DNA from: Pseudomonas sp. PDNC002
GTDB taxonomy: Bacteria; Pseudomonadota; Gammaproteobacteria; Pseudomonadales; Pseudomonadaceae
DNA length: 64,000 nt
NCBI RefSeq assembly: GCF_016919445.1
Contig: NZ_CP070356.1
Span: 4,219,502-4,283,501, forward strand
Direction of reading: 5' to 3'
The notes beneath the pieces are model-generated. The model was not told where the DNA came from, made no database searches, and saw nothing but the letters and a program-made list of their open reading frames with translations. Below, piece by piece: positions 36,201 to 45,118 of this stretch. The stretch's first letter is position 1. Each line of letters begins with the position of its first letter. Position numbers and translations under genes: made by a program.

Positions 36201-39200
36201 GCCCACGCAACCGCCGCGCCGCCTGGCCCTGCACGCGGACGACAGCGATGCCTTGCGCCTGTGCGCGCGCCGGACCTGGCGCTTCTTCGAGACCTTCGTC
36301 ACGCCGGCGGACAACCTGCTGCCCCCGGACAACTTCCAGGAACAGCCCAAAGCCGTGCTGGCCCACCGCACCTCACCCACCAATATCGGCCTCTACCTGT
36401 TGTCCGCCGTGGCTGCGCGCGATTTCGGCTGGGCGGGTGGTCTGGAGACGCTGGAGCGGCTGGAGGGCACGCTGGCCGTGTTGGAGAAACTCCCGCGCAG
36501 CCACGGCCACTTCTTCAACTGGTACGGCACCCGTGACCTGCGGGCGCTCGAGCCGAGGTACCTGTCCTCGGTGGACAGCGGCAACCTGGCCGGGCATCTG
36601 GTGGTGCTGGCCAACGCCTGCGAGGAATGGTGCGGCAACCCGCTGGTGGTGGAGGCCCGCCAGGGCCTGCTCGACACCCTGCACCTGGCGTGGCGGGCCG
36701 TCGAAGCCCTGGGGCTGGCCGGCGACGCCGCGCTGTTGCAGGTGAAGGATGATGTGCGGGAAATCCACCGTGCGCTCATCGGACCGCAATCACTCGACGC
36801 CTTGCTGCCCGCCCTTGGCCGGCTCGCCGACAAGATCGCCCGCAGCATCGCCGCCCTGGCGCCGGCCAGCGATGTGGGCGGCGATCTGTCGTTCTGGTTC
36901 CAGGCGCTGAACAAGGCTTTCGTCGAACACAGTCGCGACCGTCAGCAGGTCCAGGGCAGGGCGCTGGACCGGCGCCTGCAGGCCCTGGCGGACCTGGCGC
37001 GGCGACTGGCACTGGAGATGGACTTCGGTTTCCTGCTCAACCAGGAGCGCAAGCTGTTGTCCATCGGCTACAGCGTGGACGACAACCGGCTCGATCCCAG
37101 CTGCTACGACCTGCTGGCCTCCGAAGCACGCCTGGCAAGCCTGTTCGCCATTGCCAAGGGCGACCTGCCGACCCGCCACTGGTTCCGCCTGGGGCGCACG
37201 GCGACACCGGTACCCGGTGGCTCGGCGCTCATCTCCTGGTCCGGCTCCATGTTCGAATACCTGATGCCTTCGCTGGTGATGCGCGCACCGGCCGGCAGCC
37301 TGTTGGAGCAGACCAATCGCCTGGTAGTGGCGCGACAACAGGCCTACGGCGCCACGCTGGGCATCCCGTGGGGAATCTCCGAGTCAGCCTTCAACGCGCG
37401 CGACCTGGAATTCACCTACCAGTATTCGAATTTCGGCGTGCCAGGCCTGGGCCTCAAGCGGGGGCTGGCCGAAAACGTCGTTATCGCGCCCTATGCCACG
37501 GCGCTGGCGACCATGGTCGACGCGCAGGCGGCGCAGCGTAATTTCGACCACCTGGCGGCCGTCGGTGCACTGGGCCGCCATGGCTTCTACGAGGCCCTGG
37601 ACTTCACCCGCGCCAGGCTGCAGGACGGCGAAAGCGTGGCCATCATCTACAGCTTCATGGCGCACCACCAGGGCATGAGCATCGTCGCCATCGCCAATAC
37701 CCTGCAGCACGGGCGCATGCGTTGTCGCCTGCACCGCGAGCCGATGATCCAGGCCAGCGAACTGCTGTTGCAGGAGCGCGTGCCGCGCGACGTGGCGCTG
37801 GGGCATCCGCGCGCCGAGGAAGTCACGGTGGCGCCCAGCGAGACGCGCAGCGATGCCTCCACGCTGCGCCGCGTGGACGCCACGCTCAATGGCCCGCCGA
37901 TCACCCATCTGCTGTCCAATGGCCGTTACGCGCTGATGCTCACCGCCAGCGGCGGAGGCTATAGCCGTTGGGGCGAGATCGCGGTGACACGCTGGCGCGA
38001 GGATGCCACGCGGGACGACTGGGGCAGCTTCATCTTCCTGCGCGACCTGCAGAGCGGGGCGCTGTGGTCGGCCACGGCGCAGCCCGGCGGGCAGCCGGTG
38101 GAGCATGGCGAAGTGCTGTTCGACGAGGATCACGCCGAGTTCATCCAGCGCGATGCCGCGCTGCTGACCAGCCTGGAAGTGCTGGTGTCCGGCGAGGACG
38201 ATGGTGAGGTGCGGCGGGTTTCGCTGACCAACCACGGCCGCCGCGCCCGCGAGATCGAGCTGACTTCCTATGCCGAGGTGGTGCTGGCCACGCCGGCCGC
38301 CGACAGCGCGCATCCGGTGTTCTCGCGGATGTTCGTGCAGACCGAGTACCTGGCCGAGTTCGGTGCCCTGATCGCTACCCGGCGCCTGCGCTCGCCGGGC
38401 GACCCGACGATCTGGGCGGCGCATTTCGCGGTGGTCGAGGGCGAGGTGATTGGCGAGACGCAGTACGAGTCCGACCGTGCCGGGTTCCTCGGCCGAGGCC
38501 GGACCCTGCGGGAAGCGCAGGCAATCGTTGGCCACCGGGCGCTGGGCAATAGCCAGGGCAGCGTGCTCGATCCGATATTCTCCCTGCGTCAACGCCTGCG
38601 GGTGGCGCCCGGCAAGGTCGCGCGAGTGGCATTCTGGACGCTGGTGGCCAGTACCCGCGAGGCGTTGCTCGACCTGATCGACAAGCACCACGAACGCAAC
38701 GCCTTCGAGCGCGCCAAGACCCTGGCCTGGACCCAGGCCCAGGTGGAATTGCGCGACCTGGGCATCGATGCCGAGGAAGCGGCCGATTTCCAGCGCCTGG
38801 CGGCGCCGATCCTGTACGCCGATGCCCGCTGGCGCGCCCCGCAGGAAGCCATCCGCCGCGGTGCCGGGCGGCAGTCCGGACTATGGCCGCTGGCGATTTC
38901 CGGCGACCTGCCCATCGTCCTGCTGCGGATCGATGAAGTCGACGACCTGGCCTTGCTCCGGCAGCTCCTGCGCGCCCGCGAATATTGGCGGATGAAGGGC
39001 CTGGACGTGGACCTGGTGATCGTCAACGAACGGGCCTCGTCCTACGTTCAGGACCTGCAGGTGGCGATCGAAACCGCCGTACGCAGCAGCCCTTCGCGGC
39101 AGCGAGCGGAAGAGCAGGCGCCGCGCGGCGGCGTCTATACGTTGCGCGCCGACCTCATGACCCTGGAGGCGCGTGAACTGCTCAATGCGGTGGCGCGGGT

Positions 39201-41745
39201 CAGCCTGCTGGCACGTCGCGGCTCCATCGCCGCCCAGTTGGGCCGGGTGCCGCCGTCCAGGCCGCGCGAACCCATTGCTCGACGTGTACGGACCGGTACG
39301 CCGATGTTGCCGGCAGTCGACGTCAGCGGCAGCGAGCCGCCACTGGAGAGCTTCAACGGCCTGGGCGGCTTCGCCCTCGACGGGCGCGAGTACCACATCG
39401 TCCTGAGCAACGGCCACACCACGCCGGCGCCGTGGATCAACGTCATCGCCAATCCGGCATTCGGCTTCCAGGTCTCGGCGGAGGGCAGCGGCTACACCTG
39501 GGCCGGCAACAGTCGCGACAACCAGCTCAGCCCCTGGTCCAACGACCCGGTCATCGACCCGGCCGGCGAGGTTTTCTACCTCCGCGACGAAGACAGCCTG
39601 GCGCTATGGAGCGTCACTGCCCAGCCGATCCGCGACGGTGGTGTGTACCGCGCTGCCCATGGTTTCGGCTACAGCCGCTTCAACCACAGCGCCCATGGCA
39701 TCGAGGCGCAGCTATTGCAGTACGTGCCGCTGGAGGACCCGTTGAAGATTTCGCGGCTTACGCTGCGCAACACCTCTGGCCGGCCGCGCCGAATCTCGGT
39801 GACTGCGTATGTCGAATGGGTCCTGGGAGCCTCGCGAGGGGGCTGCGCACCGTTCATCCTTACCCAGGTGGATACCGTCAGTGGCGCGCTGATAGCGCGT
39901 AACCCATGGAGCATCGCGTACGCCGAGCGCCTGGCATTCGCCGACCTGGGTGGCCGGCAAAGCCGCTGGAGTGCCGACCGCAGCGAGTTCATCGGCCATA
40001 CCGGCAGCCTGTCGGCTCCTCGCGCGCTGAGCGGCGAGGCCGTGTTGTCGGGGACAACCGGCGCTGGCCTCGATCCTTGCGCCGCACTGCAATGCACGGT
40101 GGAACTGGGTATCGGCGAGTCGGTCGAGGTACTGGCGCTGCTGGGGCAGGCCGGTTCGGAAGAGGAAGTTCGACAACTGGTGCAGCGCTATCGCGGCGCC
40201 AACCTGGATACGGTGCTGGCCGAGGTGACACGGTACTGGGAGCAACGGCGCGGCGCGGTGCAAGTGCAAACGCCCGATCGCGCCATGGACCTGATGCTCA
40301 ACGGCTGGCTGCTTTACCAGACATTGGCGTGCCGTATTCATGCCCGCTCGGCGTTCTACCAGGCCAGCGGCGCCTATGGCTTCCGCGACCAGTTGCAGGA
40401 TTGCCTGGCGCTGTCGTTCGCCGCTCCCGAGCACACCCGTCACCATCTGCTGCGGGCTGCCGGACGCCAATTCGTCGAAGGCGACGTGCAGCACTGGTGG
40501 CTGGAGCAGACAGGGCAGGGCGTGCGCACGCGCATCTCCGATGACCGGGTCTGGCTGGCCTACGCCTGCGCCAGCTACATCGAGTCGTCCGGAGATCGAG
40601 CGGTGCTCGACGAGCCGGTGTCGTTCCTTGAAGGCCCGCAGCTGCATCCTGGCGAAAGCGATGCGTTCTTCCAGCCGATGCTGGCCGAGGAAAGCGCCTC
40701 GCTGTTCGAGCACTGCGCCCGCGGACTCGACCAATGCCTGCAACTGACTGGCGCGCACGGCTTGCCGCTGATGGGCAGCGGCGACTGGAACGACGGCATG
40801 AATCGCGTGGGCGTCGCAGGGCAGGGCGAGAGCGTCTGGCTCGGCTGGTTGCTGTTGCAGACCCTGGATCGCTTCGTCGCCTTGGCCGAGGGCCGTGACG
40901 AGGCGCGGGCCGAGCGTTGGCGGCGGCACCGGGCGGCGCTGAACCTGGCGCTGGAGGAACATGGTTGGGATGGCCACTGGTATCGCCGGGCGACCTTCGA
41001 CGATGGAACCTGGCTGGGCGCGGCCAACTGCGAGGAATGCCGGATCGATTCCATCGCCCAATCCTGGGCGGTGCTCTCCGGTGGCGCGAGTCCCGCCCGC
41101 GCGGCCATCGCCATGGCGTCGCTGGAGCGCTGGCTGATCCGCCACGACGAGGGGCTGGCACTGCTGTTCACGCCGCCTTTCGACCACTCACCGCGTGATC
41201 CGGGCTATATCAAGGGCTACCCGCCCGGCCTGCGGGAGAACGGTGGGCAATACAGCCACGCGGCGATGTGGAGCATCCTGGCGTTCGCCCGGCTCGGCGA
41301 AGGCGACAAGGCGGCTCGGCTGTTCTCCCTGCTGAATCCGATCAACCATGCGCGCACGGCGGAGCAGGTGGAGCGCTACCGAGTCGAACCCTACGTCATC
41401 GCCGCCGACGTCTATTCGGTGGCGCCCCATGTCGGACGCGGTGGCTGGAGCTGGTACACCGGGTCCGCCGGCTGGATGTACCGCGCCGGGCTGGAAGGCA
41501 TTCTCGGCCTGCGCCGCGAAGGCGCGGACCTGCTACTCGATCCCTGTATCCCGCTGGATTGGCCGGGCTTCGATATCACGGTGACGCTGGATGACTGCCA
41601 CTACGGGATACACGTGGTCAGCGCAGGAGAACGCTGCCGGGGTATTCAGCGCGCGCTGCTGGACGGTCAGCCATTACCCTGCGGCGACAGCGCGGTGCGT
41701 GTGCCCCTGCTGGCGGGCGAGCATCGCCTCGACCTGTCCCTCTAA
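33235..41745 (+). CDS. Cyclic beta-1,2-glucan synthase (ChvB/NdvB/Cgs type)
   Basis: 2836 residues from MMSLHFRPWRRGR, nearly the length of Brucella Cgs and Rhizobium NdvB. Membrane segments around 405-465 (GGYVGAIGLLSVVLLGLAFHWL) and 820-870; between them the GT84 glucosyltransferase domain with LDADTRLP (about residues 630-637). Next comes a glucoamylase-like central region, then two GH94 phosphorylase-like modules with the catalytic GDWNDGMN near residue 2517. Initiates on itself, elongates, cyclises and trims beta-1,2-glucan, an osmoregulated periplasmic glucan. No exporter gene (ChvA/NdvA type) is adjacent. Confidence 0.93.
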   Translation: MMSLHFRPWRRGRSNPPWDSLVPVREELFGIERLEQHAQSLALAQQVTDTPRRVLPLHVRLNDNAAVLLAAYRASAAELERGNGVVPAAEWLLDNYHIVEEQIREVRDDLPPGYYRQLPKLADGPFAGYPRVFGLAWAFVAHTDSHLDVELLQRFIHAYQRVQPLTIGELWAVAITLRIVLIENLRRLAEQIGAGRVARADADALAERLLAPGHARSALEADIAARSSGPLSEVFSAQLAKRLRDQDPRTTPTLGWLEERLHEQGISVEAAVQHAQQRLGASNVTVRNVITSMRLISDIDWAQLFENVSLVDARLRDGSDFAAMDFPTRNLYRSAIELLARGSHLNELQVVDLALQACRRAADEPRSDADTRRDSDPGYHLIAEGRPALERAIGFSAPLHLRLNRYGVRLGMGGYVGAIGLLSVVLLGLAFHWLKQPAPAWGWILAFLLCLCIPVTEVATALINRLVTWSFGAITLPALELLAGVPQALRTVVAVPTLLTTEADLLEQIERLEVHHLAGIGGDLAFVLVLDGVDAPQEVLDSDAALLGAAALAIERLNQRYGPGPGGQRFFLLFRQRRYNPAEGCWMGWERKRGKLHELNRLLRGATDTSFVAVAGEAPRVPSDVRLVITLDADTRLPREAALRLIGKMAHPLNQPRFDAEQQRVIDGHAVLQPRVTPALPMGGEGSLYQRAFSGPAGMDPYAAAVSDVYQDLFGEGSFTGKGIYDVDAFERALAGRVADNQLLSHDLFEGIFARAGLASDVEVVEESPTRFDVATRRMHRWTRGDWQLLPWMLGHWHGPRAMPVIGRCKLFDNLRRSLVAPFALAALLLCWWLPLPQALLATCLVLLTQVVPPLLPIYCALLPARPGVRLRSHFAMLGVDFKLTTIQILLSLAFLPHQAWSMVDAILRTLWRMYVSRRNLLEWTTAAQSARKPRPGWLGSYRQMTGGTALAAVAAVAGLALQPANWPLILPLTLLWLSAPLLAFYSSKPTQPPRRLALHADDSDALRLCARRTWRFFETFVTPADNLLPPDNFQEQPKAVLAHRTSPTNIGLYLLSAVAARDFGWAGGLETLERLEGTLAVLEKLPRSHGHFFNWYGTRDLRALEPRYLSSVDSGNLAGHLVVLANACEEWCGNPLVVEARQGLLDTLHLAWRAVEALGLAGDAALLQVKDDVREIHRALIGPQSLDALLPALGRLADKIARSIAALAPASDVGGDLSFWFQALNKAFVEHSRDRQQVQGRALDRRLQALADLARRLALEMDFGFLLNQERKLLSIGYSVDDNRLDPSCYDLLASEARLASLFAIAKGDLPTRHWFRLGRTATPVPGGSALISWSGSMFEYLMPSLVMRAPAGSLLEQTNRLVVARQQAYGATLGIPWGISESAFNARDLEFTYQYSNFGVPGLGLKRGLAENVVIAPYATALATMVDAQAAQRNFDHLAAVGALGRHGFYEALDFTRARLQDGESVAIIYSFMAHHQGMSIVAIANTLQHGRMRCRLHREPMIQASELLLQERVPRDVALGHPRAEEVTVAPSETRSDASTLRRVDATLNGPPITHLLSNGRYALMLTASGGGYSRWGEIAVTRWREDATRDDWGSFIFLRDLQSGALWSATAQPGGQPVEHGEVLFDEDHAEFIQRDAALLTSLEVLVSGEDDGEVRRVSLTNHGRRAREIELTSYAEVVLATPAADSAHPVFSRMFVQTEYLAEFGALIATRRLRSPGDPTIWAAHFAVVEGEVIGETQYESDRAGFLGRGRTLREAQAIVGHRALGNSQGSVLDPIFSLRQRLRVAPGKVARVAFWTLVASTREALLDLIDKHHERNAFERAKTLAWTQAQVELRDLGIDAEEAADFQRLAAPILYADARWRAPQEAIRRGAGRQSGLWPLAISGDLPIVLLRIDEVDDLALLRQLLRAREYWRMKGLDVDLVIVNERASSYVQDLQVAIETAVRSSPSRQRAEEQAPRGGVYTLRADLMTLEARELLNAVARVSLLARRGSIAAQLGRVPPSRPREPIARRVRTGTPMLPAVDVSGSEPPLESFNGLGGFALDGREYHIVLSNGHTTPAPWINVIANPAFGFQVSAEGSGYTWAGNSRDNQLSPWSNDPVIDPAGEVFYLRDEDSLALWSVTAQPIRDGGVYRAAHGFGYSRFNHSAHGIEAQLLQYVPLEDPLKISRLTLRNTSGRPRRISVTAYVEWVLGASRGGCAPFILTQVDTVSGALIARNPWSIAYAERLAFADLGGRQSRWSADRSEFIGHTGSLSAPRALSGEAVLSGTTGAGLDPCAALQCTVELGIGESVEVLALLGQAGSEEEVRQLVQRYRGANLDTVLAEVTRYWEQRRGAVQVQTPDRAMDLMLNGWLLYQTLACRIHARSAFYQASGAYGFRDQLQDCLALSFAAPEHTRHHLLRAAGRQFVEGDVQHWWLEQTGQGVRTRISDDRVWLAYACASYIESSGDRAVLDEPVSFLEGPQLHPGESDAFFQPMLAEESASLFEHCARGLDQCLQLTGAHGLPLMGSGDWNDGMNRVGVAGQGESVWLGWLLLQTLDRFVALAEGRDEARAERWRRHRAALNLALEEHGWDGHWYRRATFDDGTWLGAANCEECRIDSIAQSWAVLSGGASPARAAIAMASLERWLIRHDEGLALLFTPPFDHSPRDPGYIKGYPPGLRENGGQYSHAAMWSILAFARLGEGDKAARLFSLLNPINHARTAEQVERYRVEPYVIAADVYSVAPHVGRGGWSWYTGSAGWMYRAGLEGILGLRREGADLLLDPCIPLDWPGFDITVTLDDCHYGIHVVSAGERCRGIQRALLDGQPLPCGDSAVRVPLLAGEHRLDLSL

Positions 41746-41752
41746 GCGCGTG

Positions 41753-42478
41753 TCATTTGGACTTGCGGGGGAGGTAGGGCAGCAGCCGATCGGTCTCGGT
41801 TTTCACCACGGCGTAGCACTCGCAGCTCAAGGCTTCGAGGTGATCGCGGTCGAGCACCGTGATGCGCCCACGGCTGTACTCGATCACACCCAGCTTCTGC
41901 AGCTTGCCCGCCGCCTCGGTAACGCCTTCGCGGCGCACGCCGAGCATGTTGGCAATGAGCTCCTGGGTCATGGTTAGCTGGTTGCTGGGCAGACGGTCGA
42001 GCGACAACAGCAGCCACCGGCAGAGCTGCTGGTCGATGGAATGATGGCGGTTGCAGACCGCCGTCTGGGCCATCTGGGTAATCAATGCCTGGGTGTAGCG
42101 GAGCATCAGCTGGAGCATGTCGCCATGGCGGCCGAATTCGTCCTTCATGCGCTGCCCCGCGAGCCGGTACACGCTACCGGCGCTCTGCACGATGGCGCGG
42201 CTGGGCGTGCTCTCGCCGCCCATGAACACCGCGATGCCGACCAGGCCCTCGTTGCCGACCACGGATATCTCGGCGGATGCGCCGCTTTCCATCACATACA
42301 ACAGCGAAATGATGGAGTCGGTGGGGAAGAACACGTAGCGCATGGCGTCGCCGGGTTCGTAGATAACCTTGCCCAACTCCAGGCGTTGCAGCTCCAGATG
42401 GGGGAACAGGCGTTCCTGCACCTCTGGGGGGAGCGCTGCCAGTAGATGGTTTTGCGTGGGGGAGGGAGTTTCTGGCAT
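41753..42478 (-). CDS. Crp/Fnr-family transcriptional regulator
   Basis: 241 residues. Cyclic-nucleotide-binding fold (LELQRLELGKVIYEPGDAMRYVFFPTDSIISLLYVMESGASAEISVVGNEGLVGIAVFMGGE) and a C-terminal HTH (LTMTQELIANMLGVRREGVTEAAGKLQKLGVIEYSRGRI). No N-terminal cysteine cluster, so it is not an Fe-S oxygen sensor like Anr. Convergent, 7 bp from the glucan synthase stop; divergent from the PRC-barrel gene. Confidence 0.9.
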   Translation of the reverse strand: MPETPSPTQNHLLAALPPEVQERLFPHLELQRLELGKVIYEPGDAMRYVFFPTDSIISLLYVMESGASAEISVVGNEGLVGIAVFMGGESTPSRAIVQSAGSVYRLAGQRMKDEFGRHGDMLQLMLRYTQALITQMAQTAVCNRHHSIDQQLCRWLLLSLDRLPSNQLTMTQELIANMLGVRREGVTEAAGKLQKLGVIEYSRGRITVLDRDHLEALSCECYAVVKTETDRLLPYLPRKSK

Positions 42479-42663
42479 GGCGGCCTCCGCGCGCGGGCGT
42501 CCTGGGATAAGGGAAGCATACAGTTACAGTCCTCCGCCGGCCGCGCAAAGTTCCCTATCGCACAGACCGCAGTCGCGTTTGCGCTCAGTCTGGAATTCGT
42601 GGCGGCGGATGTTGATCTGGCGCTTCGTACGACCATTTCATCGCATCGTTCCAGGAGTTTTCC

Positions 42664-43104
42664 ATGAACTACGAAGATCGCGACACCTACGGTATGTACA
42701 AGGGCCATAACGGCATTGCCGCCGATGACCATTCCAGTGCCGGTCCCGGCCCCCGTTTGATGGGCGCGGACACGCTTATCGGGAATGACGTCTACAACGC
42801 CGAGGACGAGGATCTTGGCGACATCAAGGAAATCATGCTGGACACGCAAAGCGGGCAGGTTGCCTATGCTGTGCTGTCGTTCGGCGGGTTCCTGGGGATG
42901 GGCGAAAAGCTGTTTGCGGTGCCGTGGAGTCTCTTGAGGCTGGATACGGTAAACAAACGCTTCGTACTCGATGTCGACAAGGACCGACTCAGCAGCGCGC
43001 CAGGATTCGATAAGGATGACTGGCCGGACATGCAGGACCCGACATGGGGACGGGATATACATGCCTATTATGAAACCAAGCCAATCCAGGACTCCAGGTT
43101 CTAA
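42664..43104 (+). CDS. PRC-barrel domain protein
   Basis: 146 residues after CCAGGAG. PRC barrel at about 30-110 (RLMGADTLIGNDVYNAEDEDLGDIKEIMLDTQSGQVAYAVLSFGGFLGMGEKLFAVPWSLLRLDTVNKRFVLDVDKDRL). Small cytosolic proteins of this kind are often stress-linked; the role is unknown. Possible target of the divergent Crp-type regulator. Confidence 0.88.
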   Translation: MNYEDRDTYGMYKGHNGIAADDHSSAGPGPRLMGADTLIGNDVYNAEDEDLGDIKEIMLDTQSGQVAYAVLSFGGFLGMGEKLFAVPWSLLRLDTVNKRFVLDVDKDRLSSAPGFDKDDWPDMQDPTWGRDIHAYYETKPIQDSRF

Positions 43105-43163
43105 TTGACTTCGCCCGGCCATGTTTCGCCAATTCAAGCGAGACAGGCCGGGCGCTCATTAAT

Positions 43164-43382
43164 TCAGCGGATTGGGAATATATTCGAGATGGATTGAGCG
43201 TTTACACGCTTTAGTGACTCCATTATTACGGCAACACATTCGAGTTGCTGTCGTATTCTGGCAAGACTCTCTTTGCTGTCGGGCACCTCGGCGCTCATTT
43301 CTTCCGCCAGAAGATCATTTATCGCCTGCGTCAGGCAGCTGCTCGCAATATTCAGACTTTGCCCAAAGCGCTTCTCTTTCAT
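43164..43382 (-). CDS. Small hypothetical protein
   Basis: 72 residues from MKEKRFGQSLNIASSCLTQAINDLLAEEMSAEVPD, with GGGGA 7 bases before the ATG. Almost entirely helical; no membrane segment or known motif. Convergent with the PRC-barrel gene. A longer start at 43415 exists but has a poorer ribosome site. Confidence 0.55.
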   Translation of the reverse strand: MKEKRFGQSLNIASSCLTQAINDLLAEEMSAEVPDSKESLARIRQQLECVAVIMESLKRVNAQSISNIFPIR

Positions 43383-43430
43383 GTTGAATCCCCATGCTTT
43401 CCCTGTGAGTCGCATTGATTGAATCCAATG

Positions 43431-43454
43431 AAAAAGCCCCGCAGCGAGCGGGGC
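43431..43454 (-). terminator. Intrinsic terminator of the cold-shock gene
   Basis: On the minus strand GCCCCGC-TCGCT-GCGGGGC (43436-43454) is followed by TTTTT (43431-43435). Textbook stem, loop and U-tract, 10 bases past the csp stop codon. Confidence 0.9.
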
Positions 43455-43463
43455 TTGGGGATT

Positions 43464-43673
43464 TCACAGTACCTTGACCTGTTCGGCTTGGTCGCCTTTA
43501 GGGCCAACGCCCACCAGGAAGCTTACGCGTTGCCCTTCATCCAGGGACTTGAAGCCAGGCGTGTCGATTTCGCGAAAGTGGACGAATATATCCGGCCCCA
43601 TTTCAGGTGTGATGAAGCCAAAACCTTTAACTGCATTGAACCATTTTACGGTTCCAGTCTGACGAGTAGCCAT
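43464..43673 (-). CDS. Cold-shock protein, CspA family
   Basis: 69 residues from [21 protein letters not shown] with GAGGAGAT upstream. RNP1 KGFGFI and RNP2-like IFVHF are intact; ends QAEQVKVL. A single OB-fold RNA chaperone. The long leader (about 90 nt) is typical of csp mRNAs, whose leaders control cold induction. Confidence 0.95.
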   Translation of the reverse strand: MATRQTGTVKWFNAVKGFGFITPEMGPDIFVHFREIDTPGFKSLDEGQRVSFLVGVGPKGDQAEQVKVL

Positions 43674-43769
43674 GGTGATCTCCTCGAGAATGGCTGCAGA
43701 GTGAAGTGGGCCGAGGAGATGATTGCCATACATCAAGACGGGGCCGCTAAACACGGCAGGGGAGGATTG

Positions 43770-43775
43770 AGTATA
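43770..43775 (-). promoter_or_regulatory. Candidate -10 element of the cold-shock gene
   Basis: TATACT on the minus strand, preceded directly by TG. It would start the transcript near 43763 and give a leader of about 90 nt. No convincing -35 at the proper spacing. Confidence 0.4.
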
Positions 43776-44057
43776 CAGGCGGATGAGGGTTTTTCGGCTT
43801 TTTTGCGACGACAAGAGGATATTCGGATGAATGGCTGGATATTATTTTTAATTGAACTTTTTCAATAGTGCCGGTAGCGCCATGCCGCCGGCCTGACATT
43901 GGAGTGGGGTGAGCCTCTACTGGTTATGCCTGAGTGCAAGATAATTACCCCAGCGACAAGAATGGCCACCATTAAATGAATAGTCATCAGAGTTGCTCTT
44001 GTAACAATCGCGCCCTGGATAACATCTCGCCATTCTTGTAATCCGAACAATCGTTGG

Positions 44058-44486
44058 TCATTCGGCCTGTTGCGGTGCCGGCGCTATCGGTTCGTCGAGT
44101 GAATGGGCAGCACGGACAGGGTCGAAGTATTCGCGGAGGAAGGCAATTTTGCCGTTCTCGATTCGGCAGAACAGGACGTACTCCTGGCGATAGATTCGGC
44201 CAGTCGTGCGGATCAGCCCCTCGGCCTTGACCTCGGCTACAGCCATGCTGGAGTCGGCGAAGGCATGAATTCGCACGTCATGGAAACGGAAATCCTCCAC
44301 GGCCTGAATGAACCAGCCGACGTGATGGAGCACCTGCTCCCGGCCAACCAGTCGTTCGGGATGTCCCAGGCTTGGCGCGTAGGGAAGCTCCCATAACAGG
44401 TCATCGGTAATCAGCGTTTTCCACGTTTCGTGCTTGTCGACGAATGTTTCGAAGTGCAGGTGGAGCAGGTCCGCAGCGGAACTCAT
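44058..44486 (-). CDS. NTF2-like/SnoaL-like protein
   Basis: 142 residues from MSSAADLLHLHFETFVDKHETW, with GAGGAGA ideally placed. A cone-shaped NTF2-like fold is suggested by the pattern of helices then strands ending FCRIENGKIAFLREYFDPVRA, the usual SnoaL-like ending with x-G-K-I-x-x-x-R-E-Y-x-D. Enzyme or binding role unknown. Followed upstream by a second, secreted NTF2-like gene. Confidence 0.82.
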   Translation of the reverse strand: MSSAADLLHLHFETFVDKHETWKTLITDDLLWELPYAPSLGHPERLVGREQVLHHVGWFIQAVEDFRFHDVRIHAFADSSMAVAEVKAEGLIRTTGRIYRQEYVLFCRIENGKIAFLREYFDPVRAAHSLDEPIAPAPQQAE

Positions 44487-44515
44487 GACGGTTCTCCTCG
44501 ATAGCGCGGGTGGTT

Positions 44516-44995
44516 TCAGGGTTCTAGTACGCCGAGTTGGTGCAGGCCGGTCATCCAATCTTCCATGTGCCAGGTTCGGACGATTTTCCCTGCGTTGATT
44601 TCGTGGATGTCAGTAGCGCGGATGTCGATTCTGCGGTGGGTGGGTGCCCTGCCGAGGAATACGCCGGTCTGGATGCCGGAAATACGCGAGCGAACGATGA
44701 CCTTGTTGCCATCCTGCAGCACTTCCTCGACCTTGATGCTGAAGTCGGAAAAGCTGCCATGCAGGTGCTCGAGCACCGCTTTGGCACCTGCCGGGCCAGC
44801 GGCCTGCCCCTTGGCGGCAGGAATGTCCTCCCAGTCGTCACTCAGTATCTGGTCGAGCACGCTCGGGGAGTTCTGGTCGAACGCCTCATACCAGCGGACA
44901 ACGGTAGCTCTGTCCTGATCGGACTGCGCGGCATTCGCACCCGCGCAGAAGGCGGCGCAAAGAAGCGAAATCAATACGTGCTTCAGGTAAGTCAT
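44516..44995 (-). CDS. Secreted NTF2-like/SnoaL (ester cyclase-like) protein
   Basis: 159 residues. Signal peptide MTYLKHVLISLLCAAFCAGANA, then RATVVRWYEAFDQNSPSVLDQILSDDWEDIP and a polyketide-cyclase-like ending HEINAGKIVRTWHMEDWMTGLHQLGVL. Periplasmic location is predicted. 29 bp upstream of the cytosolic NTF2-like gene in the same direction, so an operon of two related folds. Confidence 0.82.
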   Translation of the reverse strand: MTYLKHVLISLLCAAFCAGANAAQSDQDRATVVRWYEAFDQNSPSVLDQILSDDWEDIPAAKGQAAGPAGAKAVLEHLHGSFSDFSIKVEEVLQDGNKVIVRSRISGIQTGVFLGRAPTHRRIDIRATDIHEINAGKIVRTWHMEDWMTGLHQLGVLEP

Positions 44996-45118
44996 GGCGA
45001 GATTCTTGGTCAGGGCGGCGAGGCTGCCGCGGTGACGAGAACTCTGGCACAGGGTGAAGTGTCGCAGTAGCCGAATTAAATCGACGCTGGTGATCGAGAA
45101 TTTGGAATAGTGGCTGGA

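Noticed and set aside
43862..44050. 62-codon minus-strand frame with one hydrophobic segment
   Set aside because: TTG start, no ribosome site, ends in low-complexity sequence; probably not translated.
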